23,138 bases of DNA from M55B129 sp964506505 (GTDB taxonomy: Bacteria; Bacillota; Dethiobacteria; DTU022), in the NCBI GenBank assembly GCA_964506505.1, contig CAZDKY010000042.1, forward strand, positions 1 through 23,138, given 5' to 3'. The position numbers were made by a program, and so were the translations under genes. Each line of letters begins with the position of its first letter. Position 1 is the stretch's first letter. The notes beneath the pieces are model-generated. The model worked only from the letters and a program-made list of their open reading frames with translations, was not told where the DNA came from and searched no databases. Positions 15,349-21,771 of the stretch are shown here, piece after piece.

Positions 15349-16353
15349 TTAAATGATTATCTTTTTACCTACTTTAAGTGGGAGATAGCTGTCCTGAAAA
15401 GCATTTTGAAAACGATCCAGACTCCAGTCGGAGCTATCATGAGCTGACAAAGCTATTTTCTTAATCCCTTTGTTTTTAATGGCTATGATAGTCTGTTCTA
15501 CTTTTTTTTCATCAAGTCCTTTCCATGGGGGATCATCGGAAGCTACAATGTGCTGAAGATTAAGAGGGCCGATGTTCATCCTGCCACCGTTAACTGGAAA
15601 ATGCAGCCCACCGATTAAACCGTAGATTGGTTCATCAAATAAAGAGCCGGTTCTTTCCAGAATATTTTCAACGCCCTGGTGTCCGCAGCCAACTATGATC
15701 ACTATTCCTTTCCCGGCCACATTGACAGCAAGACTGTGTTCCAGAGTTTCACCCAGCAAGAACAGGTAGCGGGGGATAATGCCAATACTGGCTATTCCCC
15801 TGTCAAGACGGGTGGGTTCTTCGATCACATGGACTTCCGGTCCGGGATTCCATGCCGAAGGCTTAAGGGGAACGGGAGCGTAAACAGGAATTTTAGGTAG
15901 ATCAACAGGTCCCTGTGAGATACTGAATGAAGCATTCTTCTCTTCTTTTTTCCCTCCAACATGATCGAGATGAAGATGGCTGATAAAGATCAGGTCAATA
16001 TTTTTTTCACTGTAGCCAAGGGCGTGAAGATTATGGAGAAGCGGTGAAGGATGCTCTCGATTTTTATTTAAGCCTGTATCCATAAGGATCCTTCTATCAT
16101 TTACCTCTATGAGGTATGAAACTCCGGCTTCAGTGCGCAGTTCTTCATTATCTGTGTAGTAATCCACCAGTGGAATGACAGTTAGTTTATCAACAGTTCC
16201 CAGCGAAGGGATTTTTTTTACCGGTATGTTGTCCATTTTTTCTGCAGTTCTTTTCTTGCCCGACTTAAGTTGGAGCAGCTTAACAAGCAAAAAGATTATG
16301 ATAAGAAGAATCATGGCCAGGATAACGTAGAATAAAACTTGTAAAGCTATCAT
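15349..16353 (-). CDS. Membrane-anchored metallo-beta-lactamase fold hydrolase
   Basis: A 334-residue protein with one N-terminal membrane segment (about 4-27), a basic stretch, and a metallo-beta-lactamase fold domain from about residue 55. The metal-binding motif SHLHLDH (125-131) gives His126, His128, Asp130 and His131. MDTG (91-94), VGCGHQGVENIL and GGLHFP follow in the order seen in COG1237 proteins (dihydropterin/ribofuranosyl-aminobenzene phosphate synthase-like). The true substrate is unknown. The ATG at 16353 is chosen since GGAGG (16361-16365) lies 7 bases upstream. Two other in-frame ATGs, at 16359 and 16389, are too close to that site or upstream of it. The gene appears to stand alone. 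Confidence 0.88.
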   Translation of the reverse strand: MIALQVLFYVILAMILLIIIFLLVKLLQLKSGKKRTAEKMDNIPVKKIPSLGTVDKLTVIPLVDYYTDNEELRTEAGVSYLIEVNDRRILMDTGLNKNREHPSPLLHNLHALGYSEKNIDLIFISHLHLDHVGGKKEEKNASFSISQGPVDLPKIPVYAPVPLKPSAWNPGPEVHVIEEPTRLDRGIASIGIIPRYLFLLGETLEHSLAVNVAGKGIVIIVGCGHQGVENILERTGSLFDEPIYGLIGGLHFPVNGGRMNIGPLNLQHIVASDDPPWKGLDEKKVEQTIIAIKNKGIKKIALSAHDSSDWSLDRFQNAFQDSYLPLKVGKKIII

Positions 16354-16634
16354 TTGCATTCCTCCAGAAAAGAAATATTTATACCTCATGGGGCGGTGTC
16401 GAAATGAACTAAAGTCGTTCTTGCCAGATGCCGGGCAAAAAACTTTTAGGACATTTATGCTATATATTCATTATTACAGTTTAAATATTGTTTGTAAACT
16501 AGTAATTAGTTTAATCGGCTAATATTGGGAAGGCTTTAGGTTTATAATTAAGTACATATTTGCATGTATTGTTTCTTTGCTGAAATGAAGTGGATCGCTA
16601 CTGATTAAGTAATTTCGCGGCCAGGTTATGATGA

Positions 16635-16775
16635 AAGAAAAGTGAGTTTACAGCCTGGATTTTAATTCGGCTATATGATGCACCAATCGATGTGGGTGGA
16701 TTAACTTTATATCTTGCGCTGTCAATCCTCTTCCTGGTGCTTGCAGTGTTTCATCTCCGCAGTCTTGAGATATAG
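16635..16775 (+). pseudogene. Possible C-terminal remnant of a membrane protein
   Basis: An open frame of 46 codons running from just after a TGA at 16632 to TAG at 16773. It reads like the end of a transporter: RLYDAPIDVGGLTLYLALS followed by about 20 hydrophobic residues and a short basic/polar tail ending RSLEI. It has no ATG and no ribosome binding site. I take it as a decayed gene end of unknown family, with low certainty. Confidence 0.3.
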
Positions 16776-16905
16776 CAATGCTTAATATTTATGAAGGTAA
16801 CAATCTAAAGATGGAAATGGTAAAGCCGGTCGGACCAGCTGAATAATTAATTTCCGTTATTTGTTAAACTTCAACTTTCCTGATTCTCTATCGCGCGGAA
16901 AAAGT

Positions 16906-16924
16906 TATCATGAATATCATGATA
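16906..16924. repeat. 19-base inverted repeat upstream of corA
   Basis: TATCATGA-ATA-TCATGATA is a perfect palindrome with 8-base arms and a 3-base centre. It lies about 80 bases before the corA -10 box. It may be a binding site for a dimeric regulator; nothing identifies which one. Confidence 0.4.
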
Positions 16925-17000
16925 CCAATGACCGGAGCAGGCGTCACTGATCAGCGAAATGGAGTTGGATAGATTCCTCAATTTTACCATTAAAAAGTGT

Positions 17001-17017
17001 TATAATGCCTGTATAAT
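17001..17017 (+). promoter_or_regulatory. corA promoter, two overlapping -10 boxes
   Basis: Two TATAAT boxes occur at 17001-17006 (preceded by TGT, an extended -10) and 17012-17017. Neither has a good -35. The transcript leader would be about 65-75 bases. Confidence 0.5.
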
Positions 17018-17087
17018 TAAAATTTTGACCAGAAGCAATTTCTGATGTGTCGGAAGTTATTTTTGGGATGGAAAGAGGTTTGATAGC

Positions 17088-18155
17088 GTGTTCAAGAAAG
17101 CCATCGGGCAATCATATAAAGCGGGCTTGCCCCCGGGTTCTTTAGTTCATGTTGGAGAATTAAAGAGTAATACGAGTGAAGTTACGGTTTGCGGATATGG
17201 TAAAGATTTTTACCGGGAGAATAAAACATCTGAACCCGAAGAATGTCTCTCCCTGCTTGAAGAGGAAGCTATTGTAGTATGGGTCAACCTTGACGGCCTG
17301 GCTGATATTGAAATGCTGCAGAGAATAGGCAATTTTTTTAATCTGCATCGTCTAACCCTGGAAGATATTTTAAACAATGAGCAGAGGCCGAGGCAGGAAG
17401 CCTATGAAAATTATACCTATATTGTTTTAAAGGCACTGGTTTACAACGATGATTACAACCGGATTGACACTGAACAGGTCAGCATCGTAATTGGCAGCAA
17501 TTACGTGTTCTCTGTCTGTGAGCGGAAAACGGAATTATTTGATACTTTACGTAAACGCCTTGCTTCGGATAAGAGCAGTATTCGTAAAAAGGGTGCCGAT
17601 TACCTGGCCTATGCAATTATGGATATGGTAGTGGATGGCTATTTCCCCGTACTGGAAAAAGTGAGTGATCATCTGGAAAACCTTGAAGAATTACTGCTGG
17701 AAAAACCGGAAGAAAAAATTCTTCATGCATTACACCGCCTGAAGAGGGAAATACTCGGCATGCGTCAGGCAGTATGGCCTTTGAGAGAGGCCCTAATTGG
17801 CCTGGAAAAATCTGATTCAATATTTATCCAAACCGATAATGCTTTTCACCTGCGTGATGTTTATTCCCACACTGTCCAGATCATAGAGACGGCTGAAATC
17901 TACCGGGAAATTTTGTCCGGCCTGTTCGAAATCTATCTTTCCAGCGTTAACAACCGGCTGAATGAAGTAATGAAAATCCTGACTATTTTTGCAGCCATTT
18001 TTATCCCTTTAACCCTGATTTCCGGTATTTACGGGATGAACTTTGCTTATATGCCGGAGCTGAACTGGCGTTATGGTTATCCCTTTTCCCTTGGCCTGAT
18101 GGCAGTGGTGGTTGTCTTCATGCTTCTTTATTTCAGACGAAAGAGATGGTTTTAA
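17088..18155 (+). CDS. corA: CorA-family magnesium/cobalt transporter
   Basis: A 355-residue divalent-cation channel that lets Mg2+ (and Co2+/Ni2+) into the cell as a homopentamer. The large cytosolic domain (about 1-290) is rich in charged helices. Two C-terminal membrane segments lie at about 291-311 and 333-350. The signature YGMN (315-318), directly after the first segment, forms the pore mouth, followed by the short MPELNW periplasmic-side loop. The C-terminus ends in the usual basic tail RRKRWF. Length and layout match CorA. The start is GTG with AAGAGG about ten bases upstream. rsgA follows after 73 bases with its own ribosome binding site, and the two may be co-transcribed. Confidence 0.95.
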   Translation: MFKKAIGQSYKAGLPPGSLVHVGELKSNTSEVTVCGYGKDFYRENKTSEPEECLSLLEEEAIVVWVNLDGLADIEMLQRIGNFFNLHRLTLEDILNNEQRPRQEAYENYTYIVLKALVYNDDYNRIDTEQVSIVIGSNYVFSVCERKTELFDTLRKRLASDKSSIRKKGADYLAYAIMDMVVDGYFPVLEKVSDHLENLEELLLEKPEEKILHALHRLKREILGMRQAVWPLREALIGLEKSDSIFIQTDNAFHLRDVYSHTVQIIETAEIYREILSGLFEIYLSSVNNRLNEVMKILTIFAAIFIPLTLISGIYGMNFAYMPELNWRYGYPFSLGLMAVVVVFMLLYFRRKRWF

Positions 18156-18228
18156 CTACATGAAATTATATATGAAGGAAGAGCAGTGAGTTTGTCCCAA
18201 TTTATCAGATGTAAGGAGAAAAACGAGT

Positions 18229-19308
18229 ATGGATCTCACCCTGATTGATTTTGGATTTAATGAAAAATACAAACAGGAAGCCTCCTGCTATAAAGGGCTT
18301 TTCCCTGCCAGAATCACTGCACAGTTTAAAGATCTTTACAGAGCGGTTACGATGAAAGGCGAAGTTGCGGCCGGTGTGGCCGGGAAGCTGCGGCACAATG
18401 CCGCCTGCCCGGCTGATTTCCCCGCGGTAGGTGATTATGTCATGCTCGACCGGGAGAGCGATGAAAACGGGCCGGCTGTTATCCATGTCGTTCTAAGCAG
18501 GACAAGTATTTTTGAACGGAAAGCGGCCGGCACTGCTCGTGATGTGCAGGTTGTTGCCGCCAACATTGACACAGTTTTTATCTGCATGGCTTTGACCAGG
18601 GATTTCAATCTTCGCCGCCTTGAACGCTACCTGGCCATAGCCTGGTCAGGCGGCGCGCTGCCTGTGGTGGTGCTAACCAAGGCGGATTTATGCGAAAATG
18701 TGGAAGCGAAGCTTTCAGCAGCCGGGGCATCTGCTCCCGGTGCGGATATACTGGTAACGACCGGCCTGACTGCTGACGGTTGGACAGAGCTGAAAAAATA
18801 TGTCGCATTCGGGAAAACGGTAGCCTTTATCGGTTCTTCCGGTGTGGGCAAGTCAACCCTGATTAATCGCCTCCTGGGTGAAGAAGCACTGGAAACGGGG
18901 GAAACAAGAAATGACGGCAAGGGCCGGCATGTTACCACCCGGAGAGAATTAGTCCTTACTCCGGCTGGCGGAGCGGTTATAGATACCCCTGGAATGCGGG
19001 AGCTCGGTGTTGATGGCGCAGATCTGGCCAGTTCCTTTGCCGATATCGATCGGATGGCTGAAAAATGTCGCTTCAGAGACTGCAGCCATGACCGTGAACC
19101 CGGCTGCGCCGTCAGAAAAGCCGTAGAAGAGAACCTGCTCGATGAAAAAAGGCTCGAAAATTACCGCAAGCTGAAGAAAGAAGCTCGCTATGAGGGATTG
19201 AATTCAAGGGAAATAGAAAAAGAAAAGATCAACGAGATGTTTTCCGGTTTTGGCGGAGTAAAAAATGCCCGTGATTATATAAAGCATAAAAGCAAACATA
19301 CCCGGTGA
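18229..19308 (+). CDS. rsgA: Ribosome small-subunit-dependent GTPase A
   Basis: A 359-residue circularly permuted GTPase that acts in late 30S maturation. An N-terminal OB-fold covers roughly residues 25-95. The GTPase motifs come in permuted order: G4 TKAD (150-153), then G1 GSSGVGKST (202-210), a switch region GRHVTTRRE (232-240) and G3 DTPG (252-255). The C-terminal zinc site is Cys280, Cys285, His287 and Cys293 in CRFRDCSHDREPGC. All key residues are present. The ATG follows AAGGAG. It ends in TGA with a TAG codon immediately after, and a terminator hairpin lies about 40 bases downstream inside the end of the converging alkD-like gene. Confidence 0.96.
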   Translation: MDLTLIDFGFNEKYKQEASCYKGLFPARITAQFKDLYRAVTMKGEVAAGVAGKLRHNAACPADFPAVGDYVMLDRESDENGPAVIHVVLSRTSIFERKAAGTARDVQVVAANIDTVFICMALTRDFNLRRLERYLAIAWSGGALPVVVLTKADLCENVEAKLSAAGASAPGADILVTTGLTADGWTELKKYVAFGKTVAFIGSSGVGKSTLINRLLGEEALETGETRNDGKGRHVTTRRELVLTPAGGAVIDTPGMRELGVDGADLASSFADIDRMAEKCRFRDCSHDREPGCAVRKAVEENLLDEKRLENYRKLKKEARYEGLNSREIEKEKINEMFSGFGGVKNARDYIKHKSKHTR

Positions 19309-19341
19309 TAGTTTTAATAGTCAGTTTAGTAGTAAGATGAT

Positions 19342-20061
19342 TTAAATTTGGCCCTGCAGGAATTTTTTTCGCACTGCAGGGTCAAATTTTTCTATAGCAT
19401 AACGCAGCATCGTTCGAGGCATTTCCCGGTAACGTGTTTTTAGAAAATCAAACTCAGTTTGATAATCTCTTTTGCCGATTTCCCGCAGCATCCAGCCTGT
19501 TGCCTTATGAATCAAATCGTGGTCGTGATTGAGCAGGGAATCGATAATCTGCAGGGCGTCGCTGAAGTCGCCCTGCTTGATGAAATAGAAGGTGGACAGG
19601 ACGGCGATGCGCTGTTTCCACAATTCGCCGGAGCCGGCCAGCCTGTACAGGAGAGTCCTGTCCTTTTTATATTCATAAAGATGCTGTCCCAGGATATAGG
19701 AGGCTGATGAATCGACCAGGTCCCAGTTGTTGATACTCTGCAGGCTGGCCAAATAAAAGTCAACCAGGGCCTTCTTTTCCTGTTCTTCTCCTGCCCGATC
19801 ATATTTATAGACCAGGATGAAGAGGGCAGTTTGCCTGTGCTCATGATAAGGGCTGTTCATTAAGTCTTTAAGTTCCTCCAGACTTATGGAACGGTAATGA
19901 CTGCGGGCTATTTTCCGCTGATCGGGCACATTTATGCCCAGGAAAAGATCTCCTTCACCGTAACCACCCGGGTATGCCCGAAAAAATTTAGGCAGAAAAT
20001 CAGCTTTTTTCGGGTCCCTTATTTTATTCAATTCTTTTTTGATTGCCGCCGCTTCACTCAT
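19342..20061 (-). CDS. AlkD-like DNA alkylation repair protein
   Basis: A 239-residue all-helical HEAT-repeat DNA glycosylase of the AlkD family, which removes 3-methyl and 7-methyl purines without base flipping. Family blocks seen are SPYHEHRQTALFIL (70-83), INNWDLVDSSA (110-120) and DLIHKATGWMLREIGKR (182-198). Trp113, Asp117, Arg151 and Trp190 align by spacing with the catalytic-site residues described for Bacillus cereus AlkD (Trp109, Asp113, Arg148, Trp187). The ATG is preceded by AAGGAGG. The last codons overlap the rsgA terminator stem. The GH18 gene lies 96 bases upstream on the same strand, with a possible promoter between them (TTTACA and TATCTG). Confidence 0.92.
   Translation of the reverse strand: MSEAAAIKKELNKIRDPKKADFLPKFFRAYPGGYGEGDLFLGINVPDQRKIARSHYRSISLEELKDLMNSPYHEHRQTALFILVYKYDRAGEEQEKKALVDFYLASLQSINNWDLVDSSASYILGQHLYEYKKDRTLLYRLAGSGELWKQRIAVLSTFYFIKQGDFSDALQIIDSLLNHDHDLIHKATGWMLREIGKRDYQTEFDFLKTRYREMPRTMLRYAIEKFDPAVRKKFLQGQI
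19347..19391 (+). terminator. rsgA terminator inside the alkD-like coding end
   Basis: TTTGGCCCTGCAG (19347-19359) pairs with CTGCAGGGTCAAA (19374-19386) over 13 bp, with one G-U pair and a 14-base loop. TTTTT follows directly. It terminates plus-strand transcripts and also encodes the last residues of the converging minus-strand gene. Confidence 0.85.
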
Positions 20062-20157
20062 TTATGCTGCCTCCTTCTTTATCTCAGATACACCTGTGCC
20101 GGCAGGGATGTAAACCCATTATTTACCTTTTTTCACTGGTTAGATGGAAGAGCCGGA

Positions 20158-21351
20158 TCATTGTTCTCCCTCAGACGGGCTGTCTTCACCCTCTCCGGAG
20201 GAGGGATACGTCTCAGCCAGCCAGTCTTCAACCAAATGCCAGATGGTGTCTTTTTCAAGGCCCCGTCTCCAGCCGGCAATCCCGGCAAGATTATAACGTT
20301 CGACAAGCTCCAGCCGATAGAACATAGAAGCAGTGTCTTCAAGCCACATAATATAATCAAGGTTGTCCTTGCTGTAAGAAGCTACATGCTGCTTCGCTTC
20401 CAAATCCCAGTATATTTCTGTTTCGTTCTCTTCCATTATCTCCGAAGCCCGCTGCATGGAATAGGACCGGCAGTCCAGAACCAGAGGCTTATCGCCAGAA
20501 TTGTCAATTTTCCAGAGGCGGGTGTAGAAGGGAACTCCCAGGATTAGCTTCTCGGCGGGCACTTCCTGCAGGATCCGGCGGAGGCCTTTTTCCACCCAGG
20601 GCAGGGAGGAAACAGATCCCGCGGTCGGCGAAGCGCTGTAATGTTCATCATAGGCCATTAGAATAAGATAATCCACTTCGGTTGCCAGAGTTTCCCGATC
20701 ATAACCGGCGCTCCAGAATTGAGAGCTCGAGATCATTGTCACATCGACTGAGAGAACCAGGTTTTCCTCGCGGCATCGCCCGGCCAGCTCGGAGATAAAC
20801 TTGCTAAAGAGATTGCGGTAGTCAACATGAAAATTTTCAAAGTCGATGTTAATCCCGTCAAAATCATAATATAAGGCCAGGTCAATAAGGTCATTGACAA
20901 TTTTATGCCTGATCCAAAATCGGCTCAAAATGGCGGCTGTTATTTCAGGATCGAATGAATTGGTAACCAGGGGCCATATTCCATAACCGCGCTCCCGGGC
21001 CCAGTTCAGATAATTTTTGTCCACCTGATTGTCTATTGTTCCTGCTTTATTAGTAATTTGGAACCAGGTTGGCGATACTATCTGGACCGGGTTCATCGGG
21101 CCGATGGTAGTGGGATCAGGAGCAACGGGTGCATATTCCCAGACTAAAACCAGTGGAGGAGCAGGTGGAACTTCAGCTTCCAATATGGGTTCTTCCGGTA
21201 TGGGTTCTTCCGGGGGCTCATCATGGATGAAGAGGAAGAAAAGCAATATGGCAAAAAGGAATATTATGATGGCAATGACAGCCATCGATAACAACTTTGG
21301 TTTGCCAGAGAGGCGATTTTTTATGTGGCGACCCTTGTTAAATTCTGGCAA
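20158..21351 (-). CDS. Membrane-anchored glycoside hydrolase family 18 protein
   Basis: A 397-residue protein with a basic N-terminus and one membrane segment (about 23-42). A proline/glutamate-rich linker (about 44-66) and a GH18 barrel (about 68-380) follow. The catalytic motif is DFDGINIDFE (163-172), with Glu172 the expected acid and Asp170 its partner. Later blocks are LILMAYDEHYSASP and GVPFYTRLW, typical of the YaaH/SleL/YdhD group that cleaves cortex or wall peptidoglycan. LysM domains are absent. The tail is acidic and Ser/Gly-rich. I infer an outward-facing wall hydrolase, perhaps linked to sporulation, but this is not shown. The start is TTG at 21351 with GGGGG about ten bases upstream. 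An in-frame ATG at residue 23 is less likely because it would remove the basic segment. Confidence 0.9.
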   Translation of the reverse strand: MPEFNKGRHIKNRLSGKPKLLSMAVIAIIIFLFAILLFFLFIHDEPPEEPIPEEPILEAEVPPAPPLVLVWEYAPVAPDPTTIGPMNPVQIVSPTWFQITNKAGTIDNQVDKNYLNWARERGYGIWPLVTNSFDPEITAAILSRFWIRHKIVNDLIDLALYYDFDGINIDFENFHVDYRNLFSKFISELAGRCREENLVLSVDVTMISSSQFWSAGYDRETLATEVDYLILMAYDEHYSASPTAGSVSSLPWVEKGLRRILQEVPAEKLILGVPFYTRLWKIDNSGDKPLVLDCRSYSMQRASEIMEENETEIYWDLEAKQHVASYSKDNLDYIMWLEDTASMFYRLELVERYNLAGIAGWRRGLEKDTIWHLVEDWLAETYPSSGEGEDSPSEGEQ

Positions 21352-21497
21352 GAGAGTTTAACCCCCGTGTTAAAATTCAGCTGCGGATATGAAAAAATAG
21401 TTAACTTAGTATAGCATAATATTTCTGGCTTTGAAATTTATGTAAAAAACAAGATTGCCCCTCTTTTGATATATTTTAATGAGAGAGGTAGCTCTAG

Positions 21498-21562
21498 TTG
21501 TAAGCCTTGTTTCATAAGGCAATTTATCTGGCAGGCTGTGTCAGGTGAAACCTGTCTTACAA
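21498..21562 (+). ncRNA. Possible structured RNA upstream of mttB
   Basis: TTGTAAG (21498-21504) pairs with CTTACAA (21556-21562), closing a 65-base segment. Inside are two hairpins, CCTT/AAGG (21505-21519) and CAGG/CCTG (21542-21554), separated by about 22 unpaired bases. The layout is a three-way-junction-like fold that matches no riboswitch I know. The strand is assumed, and chance pairing is possible. Confidence 0.3.
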
Positions 21563-21675
21563 ATGTTTAAGACGACTTTTATGGGCATGGTTATTTAATC
21601 ATCCTTCAGGTAATATTTCGACATGAATGAACCGACACACCTTTGGTAAAATTTTATTTGAGTGTTTGCGGTTCC

Positions 21676-21704
21676 TTGTTAGCGTAAACTTTAAAAGTTA
21701 TAAT
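21676..21704 (+). promoter_or_regulatory. mttB promoter
   Basis: TTGTTA (21676-21681), a 17-base spacer and a perfect TATAAT (21699-21704) form a sigma-A type promoter. The transcript would start near 21711, giving a 60-base leader that contains AAAGGAGG (21756-21763) 8 bases before the ATG. Confidence 0.75.
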
Positions 21705-21771
21705 GGTACTGTTCAAGTGATTAATTCTTAGCACTGACCAATCAAAAGAAAGGCGAAAGGAGGTTTTCAAA

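Larger units (their letters stand above)
16354..17087. other. Long gene-poor region before corA
   Basis: About 730 bases without an intact gene. It holds a coding remnant (16635-16775), an inverted repeat (16906-16924) and the corA promoter (about 17001-17017). The rest is AT-rich with scattered stops in all frames I followed. Confidence 0.55.
21352..21771. other. Divergent control region between GH18 and mttB
   Basis: About 420 bases. On the minus strand TATACT (21408-21413) preceded by TGC is a likely GH18 promoter, and TTTAAC/GTTAAA (21357-21374) forms a small inverted repeat across the GH18 ribosome binding site. On the plus strand a folded segment (21498-21562) and the mttB promoter are listed separately. 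Confidence 0.5.

Noticed and set aside
16773..16775. TAG at the end of the remnant as another pyrrolysine codon.
   Set aside because: The frame before it has no start, and the frame after it ends after ten codons without recognisable protein sequence.
21498..21562. tRNA-like fold, possibly tRNA-Pyl, because of the 7-bp closing stem and a GGTGAAACC hairpin.
   Set aside because: No anticodon stem forms, no CTA anticodon lies in a 7-base loop, and the T-arm would have only 4 bp and a 5-base loop.
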